Made by a program: the position numbers and the translations under genes. From Dehalococcoidia bacterium (GTDB lineage Bacteria; Chloroflexota; Dehalococcoidia; Dehalococcoidales; RBG-16-60-22), in contig JAUWLN010000117.1 in assembly GCA_030613665.1 (NCBI GenBank), positions 1 to 5,428 of the forward strand: 5,428 nucleotides of DNA, read 5' to 3'. The notes beneath the pieces are model-generated. The model worked only from the letters and a program-made list of their open reading frames with translations. It had not been told where the DNA came from and searched no databases. Of the stretch, positions 1-5,374 are shown in pieces. Each line of letters opens with the position of its first letter. Position 1 is the stretch's first letter.

Positions 1-767
1 CCCAGGCGCGGGCTGCGGTTCATCTGTATCAGCCCCTCTTTTACCAGATAACGGTTCTCACCCAGCAGCGGTGACATATCGGCGACGGTGCCGAGCGCGA
101 CTAAATCCACCAGTTCCTCAAGCCGCCCTCCCCGGCCGACACTCTGGTAGAGCGCCTGGAGCAGCTTGAAAGCCACCCCAACGCCGGTCAGCTCCGTAAA
201 GGGATATGCCGAACCGGCCAGTTTCGGATTGACAATCGCCACCGCCGGCGGCATTTCGGGCAGCGGGGTGTGATGGTCGGTAATAATGATGTCCAGCCCC
301 ATTCTCTGTGCCTTCTTTACTTCGGACAGGCTGGTAATCCCGCAGTCGACGGTGACCACGAGCCCAATACCCTGCTGACGGAGGTTCTCCAGCGCTGCGG
401 TTTTCAGGCCGTAACCTTCAGTCAGGCGGTGCGGTATATAGGGAATAACAGTACCGCCGAGCGCGGATAAGCCCTGAGCAAGGAGGGCCGTTGCCGTGAT
501 GCCATCGGCGTCATAGTCACCGTATATGGCGATTGGCTCTCCGGAGAGTAGAGCCCGGTATATCCTGGCTACAGCCAGGTGCATATCCGTCAGCAGCAGC
601 GGGTCATTGCTGAGGCTTTCATCAGCATCGAGGAAAGACGCTACCTGTGCGGGTTCTTTCAAGCCGCGATTGAACAGGAGCTGGGTGATAAGAGGAGGAA
701 TACTTGAGTTGTTAACCAGGTACTGGTGCGGAATCGGTGGCAGCAAATTCCAGCGGTAGCGACTCAA
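1..767 (-). CDS. recJ: Single-stranded-DNA-specific exonuclease RecJ (N-terminal part, cut by window edge)
   Basis: RecJ degrades single-stranded DNA 5'-3' in recombination and mismatch/base-excision repair, acting in the cytoplasm as a Mn/Mg-dependent DHH-family phosphoesterase. About 255 residues are visible; full RecJ proteins are usually about 550-600 residues, so the C-terminal half lies beyond base 1. The DHH core is clear: motif I DYDADG at residues 84-89, VDCG at 140-143, the signature DHH at 164-166, NPK at 180-182 and the LVALGTVAD segment at about 222-230. The N-terminus MSRYRWNLLPP fits the RecJ family. No ATG lies upstream in frame. The start is taken as TTG (767-765), preceded at 7 nt by GAGG (778-775), which sits inside the last codons of fabF. 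The fabF stop is only 2 nt away, so the two genes are very probably cotranscribed and translationally coupled. Identity is near certain; the TTG start is likely. Confidence 0.95.
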   Translation of the reverse strand, partial: MSRYRWNLLPPIPHQYLVNNSSIPPLITQLLFNRGLKEPAQVASFLDADESLSNDPLLLTDMHLAVARIYRALLSGEPIAIYGDYDADGITATALLAQGLSALGGTVIPYIPHRLTEGYGLKTAALENLRQQGIGLVVTVDCGITSLSEVKKAQRMGLDIIITDHHTPLPEMPPAVAIVNPKLAGSAYPFTELTGVGVAFKLLQALYQSVGRGGRLEELVDLVALGTVADMSPLLGENRYLVKEGLIQMNRSPRL

Positions 768-769
768 GT

Positions 770-2023
770 TTATGCCTCGAAATATTTTCGGAGTACCAGT
801 ACTGAGTTATGCCCGCCAAAACCAAACGAGCTGGATAATGCGGTATTAACTTCGGCCTTGCGGGCAACATTGGGCACGTAGTCAAGGTCACAATCCGGGT
901 CGGGGTGGTGGTAGTTGGTGGTTGGCGGGATAATGCCGTTCCGGATGGACAGTACGCATATCATTGCCTCGATGGCGCCGGCACAGCCGATGAGGTGTCC
1001 CAGCATTGACTTGGTGGAACTTATCGGCACTTTATAGGCGTAGTCGCCGAAAACGGATTTAATAGCCCGGGTCTCCATGGCATCGTTTAACTGGGTAGAG
1101 GTGCCATGGGCATTGATGTAGTCGATTTCCGTCGGCGACATATCTGCCCTTTTCAGCGCGATTCGCATTGCCCTGGCGGCACCCTCACCGTTTGCCAGCG
1201 GCTGGGTAACGTGAAAGGAATCGGCGGTGGCTCCGTAAGCGATGATTTCCGCCAGCACGGTGGCGCCCCTTTTAAGAGCGTGCTCCAGTTTCTCGAGGAC
1301 AAGTACACAGGCACCCTCGCTCATGACGAACCCGTCACGCTCGACGTCAAAGGGGCGTGATGCCTCCTTGGGAGCATCGTTTCTGGTGGAAAGTCCTTTC
1401 AGGGCGGTGAAGGCGGTAATGCCCAGCGGGTTAATAATTGACTCGGCACCGCCGGCGAACATTACCTGAGCATCGCCGTGTTTGATAAGTTCGTACGCGG
1501 CACCGATGGCATCCGAGCCGCTGGAGCAGGCCGACGTGGTACAGAAATTGGGTCCCTTGATGCCAAGCGCTATGGATATCTGGGCGGCGGCAATATCGGC
1601 AATCATCATCGGGGCCAGGAACGGGCTGACGCGGTCCGGGCCTTTTTCCACGAGTATCTTGGCCTGTTCGAAGAGAGTGGTCAGCCCACCAATGCCGCTG
1701 CCAACGATGACCCCGATGTCATCGTCGTTGGTGTGGTTGATTTCCAGTCGCGCTGACTCCACTGCCTCCCGGCTGGCCGCGACCGCCAGCTGGGCGAAAC
1801 GGTCCATGCGACGGGCTTCTTTGCGTTCGACGTAGTTGGTAGGCTCGAACCCTTTTACCTCACCGGCAAATTTTGCCTCCATATTTGAGGGATCGAATAA
1901 GGTAATGTAGTCAATCCCGGATTCACCGGCGACCAGCCCCTCCCAGGTGGACCTGGTGTCTGAACCGAGAGGGTTGAGTGTGCCCATCCCCGTGATGACT
2001 ACTCGTTCTTTACCGCTATCCAT
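770..2023 (-). CDS. fabF: Beta-ketoacyl-[acyl-carrier-protein] synthase II (KAS II)
   Basis: FabF condenses malonyl-ACP with acyl-ACP in the elongation cycle of type II fatty acid synthesis in the cytoplasm. The 417-residue length is typical. The N-terminus VVITGMGTLNPLG (8-20) is the KAS signature. The nucleophile is Cys166 in TTSACSSG, the two catalytic histidines are His306 (NAHGTST) and His343 (KSMLGH, with Lys338), and the C-terminal SFGFGGHN loop spans 399-406, with the gatekeeper Phe400. All active-site residues are present, so it should be active. The ATG start has AGGGAG 8 nt upstream. No acpP, fabD, fabG or other fab gene is next to it in the window; instead recJ follows after 2 nt. 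The 5' region carries a short ORF and inverted repeats described separately, possibly regulatory. A KAS from a specialised pathway is possible, but the sequence looks like standard FabF. Confidence 0.96.
   Translation of the reverse strand: MDSGKERVVITGMGTLNPLGSDTRSTWEGLVAGESGIDYITLFDPSNMEAKFAGEVKGFEPTNYVERKEARRMDRFAQLAVAASREAVESARLEINHTNDDDIGVIVGSGIGGLTTLFEQAKILVEKGPDRVSPFLAPMMIADIAAAQISIALGIKGPNFCTTSACSSGSDAIGAAYELIKHGDAQVMFAGGAESIINPLGITAFTALKGLSTRNDAPKEASRPFDVERDGFVMSEGACVLVLEKLEHALKRGATVLAEIIAYGATADSFHVTQPLANGEGAARAMRIALKRADMSPTEIDYINAHGTSTQLNDAMETRAIKSVFGDYAYKVPISSTKSMLGHLIGCAGAIEAMICVLSIRNGIIPPTTNYHHPDPDCDLDYVPNVARKAEVNTALSSSFGFGGHNSVLVLRKYFEA
775..778 (-). promoter_or_regulatory. Ribosome binding site of recJ inside the fabF 3' end
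   Basis: GAGG (CGAGG with its flanking base) lies 7 nt before the TTG start of recJ and overlaps the Glu-Ala codons that end fabF. It decides the non-ATG start and implies that ribosomes finishing fabF can reinitiate on recJ. Confidence 0.6.
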
Positions 2024-2048
2024 AAAAAATGCTCCCTTTTTATCCGCT

Positions 2049-2084
2049 TTAATAGATTAATACGGAGGCCGAGCCGTAATCCAT
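2049..2084 (-). CDS. Possible 11-codon leader ORF upstream of fabF
   Basis: On the minus strand an ATG (2084-2082) opens MDYGSASVLIY and ends at TAA (2051-2049), 25 nt before the fabF start codon. It is preceded by a perfect SD, GGAGGT, 7 nt from the ATG, which is stronger than fabF's own AGGGAG. The peptide shows no run of a single amino acid of the kind expected for classical amino-acid attenuation, and it is too short for any homology argument. It could be a regulatory leader peptide, or a chance ORF beside a purine-rich repeat. The SD and start codon sit inside a possible hairpin (see 2061-2098), which is the main reason to take it seriously. Confidence 0.35.
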   Translation of the reverse strand: MDYGSASVLIY

Positions 2085-2098
2085 TCAAATAACCTCCG
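2061..2098 (-). promoter_or_regulatory. Two mutually exclusive inverted repeats in the fabF 5' leader
   Basis: In the minus-strand transcript CGGAGG (2098-2093, the leader-ORF SD) can pair with CCUCCG (2068-2063). Two further G-U pairs are possible, and the 20-nt loop holds the leader AUG. A second repeat, UACGG (2078-2074) with CCGUA (2065-2061), has an 8-nt loop and shares bases 2063-2065 with the first stem, so only one can form. This is the layout of a switchable leader, but the stems are short (6 and 5 Watson-Crick pairs). No U-tract follows, so a translational rather than terminator mechanism would be implied. Function is inferred. Confidence 0.35.
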
Positions 2099-2112
2099 GT
2101 TAATTCAATTAG

Positions 2113-2142
2113 TTTTTACCATAAATTACCCATCATTTGCAA
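2113..2142 (-). promoter_or_regulatory. Weak candidate promoter for fabF-recJ
   Basis: On the minus strand TTGCAA (2142-2137) lies 18 bp before TAAAAA (2118-2113). Each hexamer matches the sigma70 consensus at 4 of 6 positions. Transcription would begin near 2106 and give a leader of roughly 80 nt that includes the short ORF and inverted repeats. The area is AT-rich and no better pair was found, but the match is poor. Confidence 0.25.
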
Positions 2143-2156
2143 GCTAACCTCTGGCT

Positions 2157-2186
2157 TTGACCGTTTGGGGATGACGACTTTATAAT
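2157..2186 (+). promoter_or_regulatory. Near-consensus sigma70-type promoter of mtaB
   Basis: TTGACC (2157-2162, 5 of 6 to the -35 consensus) is followed after 18 bp by a perfect TATAAT (2181-2186). The start of transcription would be about 2193, giving a leader of only about 13 nt before the ATG at 2206, with the SD at its extreme 5' end. The -10 box contains the A and T of the upstream in-frame ATG at 2185, so that codon cannot be in this transcript. Confidence 0.75.
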
Positions 2187-2192
2187 GGGACT

Positions 2193-2197
2193 GAGGA
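2193..2197 (+). promoter_or_regulatory. Ribosome binding site that fixes the mtaB start at 2206
   Basis: GAGGA lies 8 nt before ATG 2206. The alternative ATG at 2185 has no SD at proper distance (only a GGGG run 14 nt away) and overlaps the -10 box. Confidence 0.65.
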
Positions 2198-2205
2198 CAG
2201 ATTTA

Positions 2206-3459
2206 ATGAATGTAACCAGGGTTGCTTTAGACACGCTGGGCTGCAAGTTGAACCAGGCAGAAACCGAGTCACTGGCCCGGCAGCTTGCCGCGGCTGGCTA
2301 TGAGCTGGTGGACTCGGTGGATGAGGCTGATATCTACATCCTGAACACCTGCACGGTGACCCACGTTGCCGACCGCAAATCCCGAAACCTTCTCCGGCAG
2401 GCGCGGCGCCGGAACGGCCGTGTCCGGCTGATAGTGGTTGGCTGCTATGCGGAGAGGTCCCCTCAGGAGCTGGCCCGGATAGATGGTGTTGACCTCGTCA
2501 TCGGCAATGGCCAGAAGGCACAGGTGCCAGACAGGCTGGAGGAACTCGGCTGTCCATCATTATCTGCCGGGCAGAGCCTGTATCAGTACGGTAGAAATCG
2601 CTCTTTCGTAAAAGTCCATGACGGGTGCCGCAGCTTCTGCAGTTACTGCATCGTGCCGCTGGTGCGAAGCCGGGTGGAAAGCGTACCTGTGGAGCAGGTC
2701 GTTGCCGAGATTCAGAATCGGGTGGCTGATGGGGTGAAAGAAGCGGTGCTCACCGGGACCGAAATCGGAGCCTACCATCGCGGCGGCGTCGATTTAATCG
2801 GACTTTTGAAGCGTGTTCTGGCGGAAACCGGGATAACGCGGCTCAGGTTATCTTCCTTGCAGCCTCAGGAGATATCCGAGGAGCTTTTGAGGCTCTGGAA
2901 GGACAGCCGATTGTGCCCGCATTTTCATCTTTCTCTTCAGAGTGGCAGCGACTCTGTTCTCGGGCGAATGAAGCGGCGCTATACTTCGGCTGACTACAGG
3001 CGGGCGGTCGCTTTGATAAGAGAAAGGGCGCCGGATTCGGCCATCACCACCGATGTCATCGCCGGTTTTCCCGGAGAAACTGAGGCCGAGTTTCAGGAAA
3101 GCTATGATTTCTGCCGGCAGATGAGCTTTGCCCGCATTCATGTCTTTCCCTATTCACGACGACCGGGTACGGAGGCGGCTGGCATGCCGGAACAGGTTTC
3201 AGAGGGGGTAAAGAAGGAAAGAGTACAAAAAATGCTGGTGCTGGCGGAGGAGAGCGCCCACAGTTTTCAGGAGCGCTTTCTGGGCAGAGCAATGCCGGTT
3301 TTATGGGAGCAGAAGTCCGGCGGCGTTTGGTCAGGTTACACCGGCAACTATATCAGGGTCTATACAAGAAGCGGCGAGGATTTAACCAACCAGCTAATAC
3401 CGGTAAAGCTGGAGAGTATATATAAGGATGGGGTGTGGGGGAGATGGTCAGACCTTTGA
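2206..3459 (+). CDS. mtaB: tRNA t6A37 C2-methylthiotransferase MtaB (radical SAM)
   Basis: MtaB adds a methylthio group to N6-threonylcarbamoyladenosine at position 37 of ANN-decoding tRNAs, using SAM and two [4Fe-4S] clusters, in the cytoplasm. From the ATG at 2206 the product is 417 residues. The N-terminal methylthiotransferase domain carries Cys13 (TLGCKLNQ), Cys49 (NTCTVT) and Cys80 (VGCYAE). The radical-SAM motif C-x3-C-x2-C is at 141/145/148 (GCRSFCSYC), followed by LTGTEIGAY (182-190), LSSLQPQEI (215-223) and HLSLQSGSDSVL (241-252). The C-terminal 55 or so residues are in the place of a TRAM domain. The LGCKLNQAET motif and the TxTEIGxY element favour MtaB over MiaB or RimO. It stands alone with its own promoter, divergent from fabF. 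Its stop overlaps the end of the opposing Fe-S gene by 12 bp, leaving no room for an intergenic terminator. Confidence 0.93.
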   Translation: MNVTRVALDTLGCKLNQAETESLARQLAAAGYELVDSVDEADIYILNTCTVTHVADRKSRNLLRQARRRNGRVRLIVVGCYAERSPQELARIDGVDLVIGNGQKAQVPDRLEELGCPSLSAGQSLYQYGRNRSFVKVHDGCRSFCSYCIVPLVRSRVESVPVEQVVAEIQNRVADGVKEAVLTGTEIGAYHRGGVDLIGLLKRVLAETGITRLRLSSLQPQEISEELLRLWKDSRLCPHFHLSLQSGSDSVLGRMKRRYTSADYRRAVALIRERAPDSAITTDVIAGFPGETEAEFQESYDFCRQMSFARIHVFPYSRRPGTEAAGMPEQVSEGVKKERVQKMLVLAEESAHSFQERFLGRAMPVLWEQKSGGVWSGYTGNYIRVYTRSGEDLTNQLIPVKLESIYKDGVWGRWSDL

Positions 3460-4323
3460 CTTCTCCACCGGGTTTCTGAATTCGCACGGGACCTTGGTCT
3501 GGCAGAGGCCGCAGCCCTGCACGTCCACACCATACTTCTGCTTTATATAGGCTATCTCATCGTACATGTATTTACGGCACTTTATCTTATCATGGCCCTG
3601 CTCCGTGATGGCGCCGGCGGGGCAACGAGGGATGCAGTCCCGGCATTCCTTGTTGACATAAAACAGACAGTTGGAATAGGGTGTCTCAGCGGTTCTGGGG
3701 TTTGCCGGGAGGGGCATATCCGTGACCACGCTGCCGCAGCGGTGGGCGATGCCGCGCTCGGTGATGAAGCCGTCGGAGAGGCTGAAGGTGCCCAGCCCGG
3801 CGGCGTAGGCAATGTGCCGTTCCGACCAGTTGGAAAGGGAACCCTTTTCGTTTTCCATGGTCTTGAAGTAGGTCTGCAAAAACGGTGCTGTGGCAAGGTA
3901 GCCCTTATCGGTAATAACTTCGACCATGTGTTTCCGCAGCGCCTCGTTGAACTTTTCTCCGTACCATCGGGTATATGCCCAGGGGCGTGATGGTATATCC
4001 TTTTGCGGTCGATTTGATTCCCGTGTCTTGCTGGTAATGGGCAGTATCCAGCTAATGACGGACAGGTGTGCGGGCAGGTTCTCAGGGCTCTTCCCGCAGG
4101 CCATGGCAAGGGCTTCGCGGGGAGTGAGGTGGGTGGGGTCAATTATACTTTTATACTCGGTGAAGATGGAATCATCACCGTCGGCAAACTGCACCAGCGG
4201 CTGGTCAAAGATGGAACCCCCGTTCGAGTCGGGCATGAGATTCAACGGGCTGTGGCGCACAAAAGCCCTGATTTCTTCCTGTAAAGACGCGGCTGTTTCC
4301 TCTGGTTTGACATCAGCAGTCAC
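3448..4323 (-). CDS. QueG/RdhA-like 4Fe-4S protein with atypical cysteine spacing
   Basis: The protein has 291 residues. The segment WSERHIAYAAGLGTFSLSDG (166-185), followed by GSVVTDMPLP (197-206), matches the core shared by epoxyqueuosine reductase (QueG) and reductive dehalogenases, two related cobamide plus 2x[4Fe-4S] families. A ferredoxin-like C-terminus follows: C219, then C227-x2-C230-x3-C234-Pro, C249, then C271-x2-C274-x5-C280. Canonical QueG has CxxCxxCxxxCP and a second GCxxCQxxCP; here the first motif lacks its leading Cys and the last spacing is 5, not 3. No twin-arginine signal or membrane segment is visible, so it is probably cytoplasmic, unlike RdhA. It is shorter than E. coli QueG (379 residues). 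The start is GTG (4323), with a strong AGGGAGGG that is rather far away (about 13 nt); no better start is in frame. It is last in an apparent operon after the GNAT and DUF5808-like genes. Calling it QueG would be unsafe; the substrate is unknown. Confidence 0.75.
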   Translation of the reverse strand: MTADVKPEETAASLQEEIRAFVRHSPLNLMPDSNGGSIFDQPLVQFADGDDSIFTEYKSIIDPTHLTPREALAMACGKSPENLPAHLSVISWILPITSKTRESNRPQKDIPSRPWAYTRWYGEKFNEALRKHMVEVITDKGYLATAPFLQTYFKTMENEKGSLSNWSERHIAYAAGLGTFSLSDGFITERGIAHRCGSVVTDMPLPANPRTAETPYSNCLFYVNKECRDCIPRCPAGAITEQGHDKIKCRKYMYDEIAYIKQKYGVDVQGCGLCQTKVPCEFRNPVEKSKV

Positions 4324-4342
4324 GGGATATACTTACCCTCCC

Positions 4343-4355
4343 TTGTTATTAACAA
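4343..4355. repeat. 13-bp perfect palindrome between two operon genes
   Basis: TTGTTA and TAACAA are perfect 6-bp arms around a single T, directly abutting the SD of the Fe-S gene. With a one-base centre it cannot form a useful RNA hairpin, so if functional it would be a DNA-binding site. It is AT-rich and could occur by chance. Confidence 0.3.
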
Positions 4356-4374
4356 ATCCGGGGATAATGGCTGC

Positions 4375-4731
4375 TTATTTGGTCTCAAGCGCGTGGGTAA
4401 GGACCTCTTTCATGTGCTCGCCGGGCATCAGGAAGTCTTGCTCGGAAAGGTCCTGACCGATAAGCCTCAAACGCTCGAGCAGCGCGTAAAAGTTAATGGC
4501 CCAGCCGATGCCGAATGCCTCGGGGACCAGAATCCGGCTGTCATAAGGGTTCCAGTACGCCTCTTTGATGCGTTCCATAGCGGGCAGCCTTAAATCATAC
4601 GGGACAAAACGGGCAACCCTCCCATGCCACAACCTCTTTTCTTCCGGCTTTTCCAGTTCCTGGCATACTGCGACCAGTGTGAGGGTAATGACCGTTGCCT
4701 GAATCAGTTGATTGATATTTTTTACGTTCAT
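4375..4731 (-). CDS. Small DUF5808-like protein with an N-terminal membrane helix
   Basis: This 118-residue protein is of unknown function. Residues about 8-24 (IQATVITLTLVAVCQEL) form a hydrophobic stretch, probably one membrane-spanning or membrane-associated helix. It is followed by EKPEEKRLWHG, then FVPYDLRLPAMERI (42-55) and WNPYDSRILVPEAFGIGWAINFY (60-82). The last block resembles, from memory, the NPdDPRlfVPKrfGiGwtiNF signature of DUF5808 proteins in actinobacteria, firmicutes and Chloroflexota; a domain search would settle this. No catalytic motif is evident. The ATG start has GAAGG at 7 nt, and this SD overlaps the stop codon of the upstream GNAT gene, so translation is likely coupled. 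A 51-nt gap separates it from the Fe-S gene downstream. It may be a membrane-anchored partner, but nothing in the sequence proves that. Confidence 0.8.
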   Translation of the reverse strand: MNVKNINQLIQATVITLTLVAVCQELEKPEEKRLWHGRVARFVPYDLRLPAMERIKEAYWNPYDSRILVPEAFGIGWAINFYALLERLRLIGQDLSEQDFLMPGEHMKEVLTHALETK

Positions 4732-4741
4732 CGCAAGACCT

Positions 4742-5227
4742 TCACGCCTGTGCGCTATCTATACCCAACACCACGGAGGTTTTAATCTGGCGCTGGGGAA
4801 TGTCCCAGTATGTTTCCAGCAGCCGGTCTTTATCGGACAACAGTCGGAACCCGTATTTCTGGTAAAAAGAAATCGCCCAGCTGGCATCCGCCCACGTTCC
4901 AATCAGCAATCGAGTTCCGGCAAAAAGGTGCATGATGTGGTCGAGGAGATGGCTGGCAATTCCTTTCCGCTGGTGCTCCGGTAATACATACGCATGGCGG
5001 ATAAGAGTGATATCTTCTATCGGTTCCATTCCCATTATACCCACAAGCTCTCCCTTTACTTCCCAGCCGAAGAAAATAATCCGTTTCATTTCCTCGGTCA
5101 ACTCGTCCATTGGCATATAGGGCTGCCGGTAGCGGTCGGCCGGAATAATGCCTTCGTACATTTCCGCCGCTTTATTGATGATAAGGTACATCCTCTGGGC
5201 ATCATTTGCCTGGCATTTACGAATCAT
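4742..5227 (-). CDS. GNAT-family N-acetyltransferase
   Basis: GNAT enzymes transfer an acetyl group from acetyl-CoA to an amine (small molecule, antibiotic, peptide or protein N-terminus). This 161-residue protein is a single GNAT domain. The beta4-alpha3 acetyl-CoA pyrophosphate loop is HAYVLPEHQRKGIASHLL (78-95), with the Q-x-x-G-x-A form of the signature (Q86, G89, A91). The C-terminal motif FYQKYGFRLL (121-130) is also typical. The N-terminal half (INKAAEMYEGIIPADRY, 17-33) would make the substrate site; the substrate cannot be predicted. It is first in a probable three-gene operon and starts at ATG 5227. No clear SD is present; the predicted transcript begins only about 12 nt upstream. 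It ends 10 nt before the DUF5808-like gene. Confidence 0.9.
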   Translation of the reverse strand: MIRKCQANDAQRMYLIINKAAEMYEGIIPADRYRQPYMPMDELTEEMKRIIFFGWEVKGELVGIMGMEPIEDITLIRHAYVLPEHQRKGIASHLLDHIMHLFAGTRLLIGTWADASWAISFYQKYGFRLLSDKDRLLETYWDIPQRQIKTSVVLGIDSAQA

Positions 5228-5245
5228 TGGCGATCAGCTATAGAA

Positions 5246-5273
5246 ATTATACCACGTGCATCGTGATTATCAA
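5246..5273 (-). promoter_or_regulatory. Promoter of the GNAT-DUF5808-like-Fe-S operon
   Basis: On the minus strand TTGATA (5273-5268, 5 of 6) is followed after 16 bp by a perfect TATAAT (5251-5246). Transcription would start near 5239-5241, about 12-14 nt from the GNAT ATG. The spacer contains the palindrome CACGTG (5253-5258), and the -35 box is overlapped by the near-palindrome TGATTATCA (5264-5272, plus strand). Either could be an operator, but both are short. Confidence 0.7.
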
Positions 5274-5304
5274 GAGTGCGGCAAGATTGGTATCGTTCTC
5301 TTTT

Positions 5305-5325
5305 GGTGGAAAATACTTTTCCACC
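5305..5325. promoter_or_regulatory. Perfect 9-bp inverted repeat in the divergent intergenic region
   Basis: GGTGGAAAA (5305-5313) and TTTTCCACC (5317-5325) are exact reverse complements around TAC. No U-tract follows on either strand, so an intrinsic terminator is unlikely. It lies about 30 bp upstream of the operon promoter on one side and about 40 bp before the first right-edge start on the other. A weak extended -10 (TGTTATCCT, 5328-5336) follows it on the plus strand, but no fitting -35 was found. It is best read as a regulator binding site or an RNA hairpin in a leader; the regulator is unknown. Confidence 0.45.
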
Positions 5326-5360
5326 TGTGTTATCCTCTACGAAAAGCCTCGCAGGGGGTG

Positions 5361-5374
5361 TCCTATGACTAGGA
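5361..5374 (+). repeat. Small inverted repeat over the first candidate start of the right-edge gene
   Basis: TCCTA (5361-5365) and TAGGA (5370-5374) are reverse complements around TGAC, so the A of the ATG at 5365 would be in the stem and its T and G in the loop. Five base pairs with a 4-nt loop is weak by itself. It is noted because a stronger stem follows at 5381-5409. Confidence 0.25.

Noticed and set aside
270..759. Two short plus-strand open frames at the left end
   Set aside because: They are antisense shadows of recJ, whose DHH motifs are intact on the other strand.
1106..1835. Several plus-strand open frames opposite fabF
   Set aside because: They are antisense to a gene with every catalytic residue intact, are in different frames and show no family features.
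2185..2205. Upstream in-frame ATG as the mtaB start
   Set aside because: It overlaps a perfect -10 box, has no SD at a proper distance, and a good SD precedes the ATG at 2206.
3582..4142. A 186-residue minus-strand open frame
   Set aside because: It lies wholly inside the QueG/RdhA-like gene in another frame, is rich in Pro, Ser and Arg as expected of a shifted frame, and shows no motif.
3448..4323. Reductive dehalogenase catalytic subunit RdhA
   Set aside because: At 291 residues it is shorter than usual RdhA, has no twin-arginine signal, no adjacent RdhB anchor gene, and its cysteine spacing differs from RdhA.
3926..4456. A 176-residue plus-strand open frame
   Set aside because: It runs antisense across the Fe-S gene, the gap and the end of the DUF5808-like gene, with no recognisable domain.
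5305..5325. The 9-bp dyad as an intrinsic terminator
   Set aside because: Neither side has a run of Ts on the relevant strand, and no gene ends close by.
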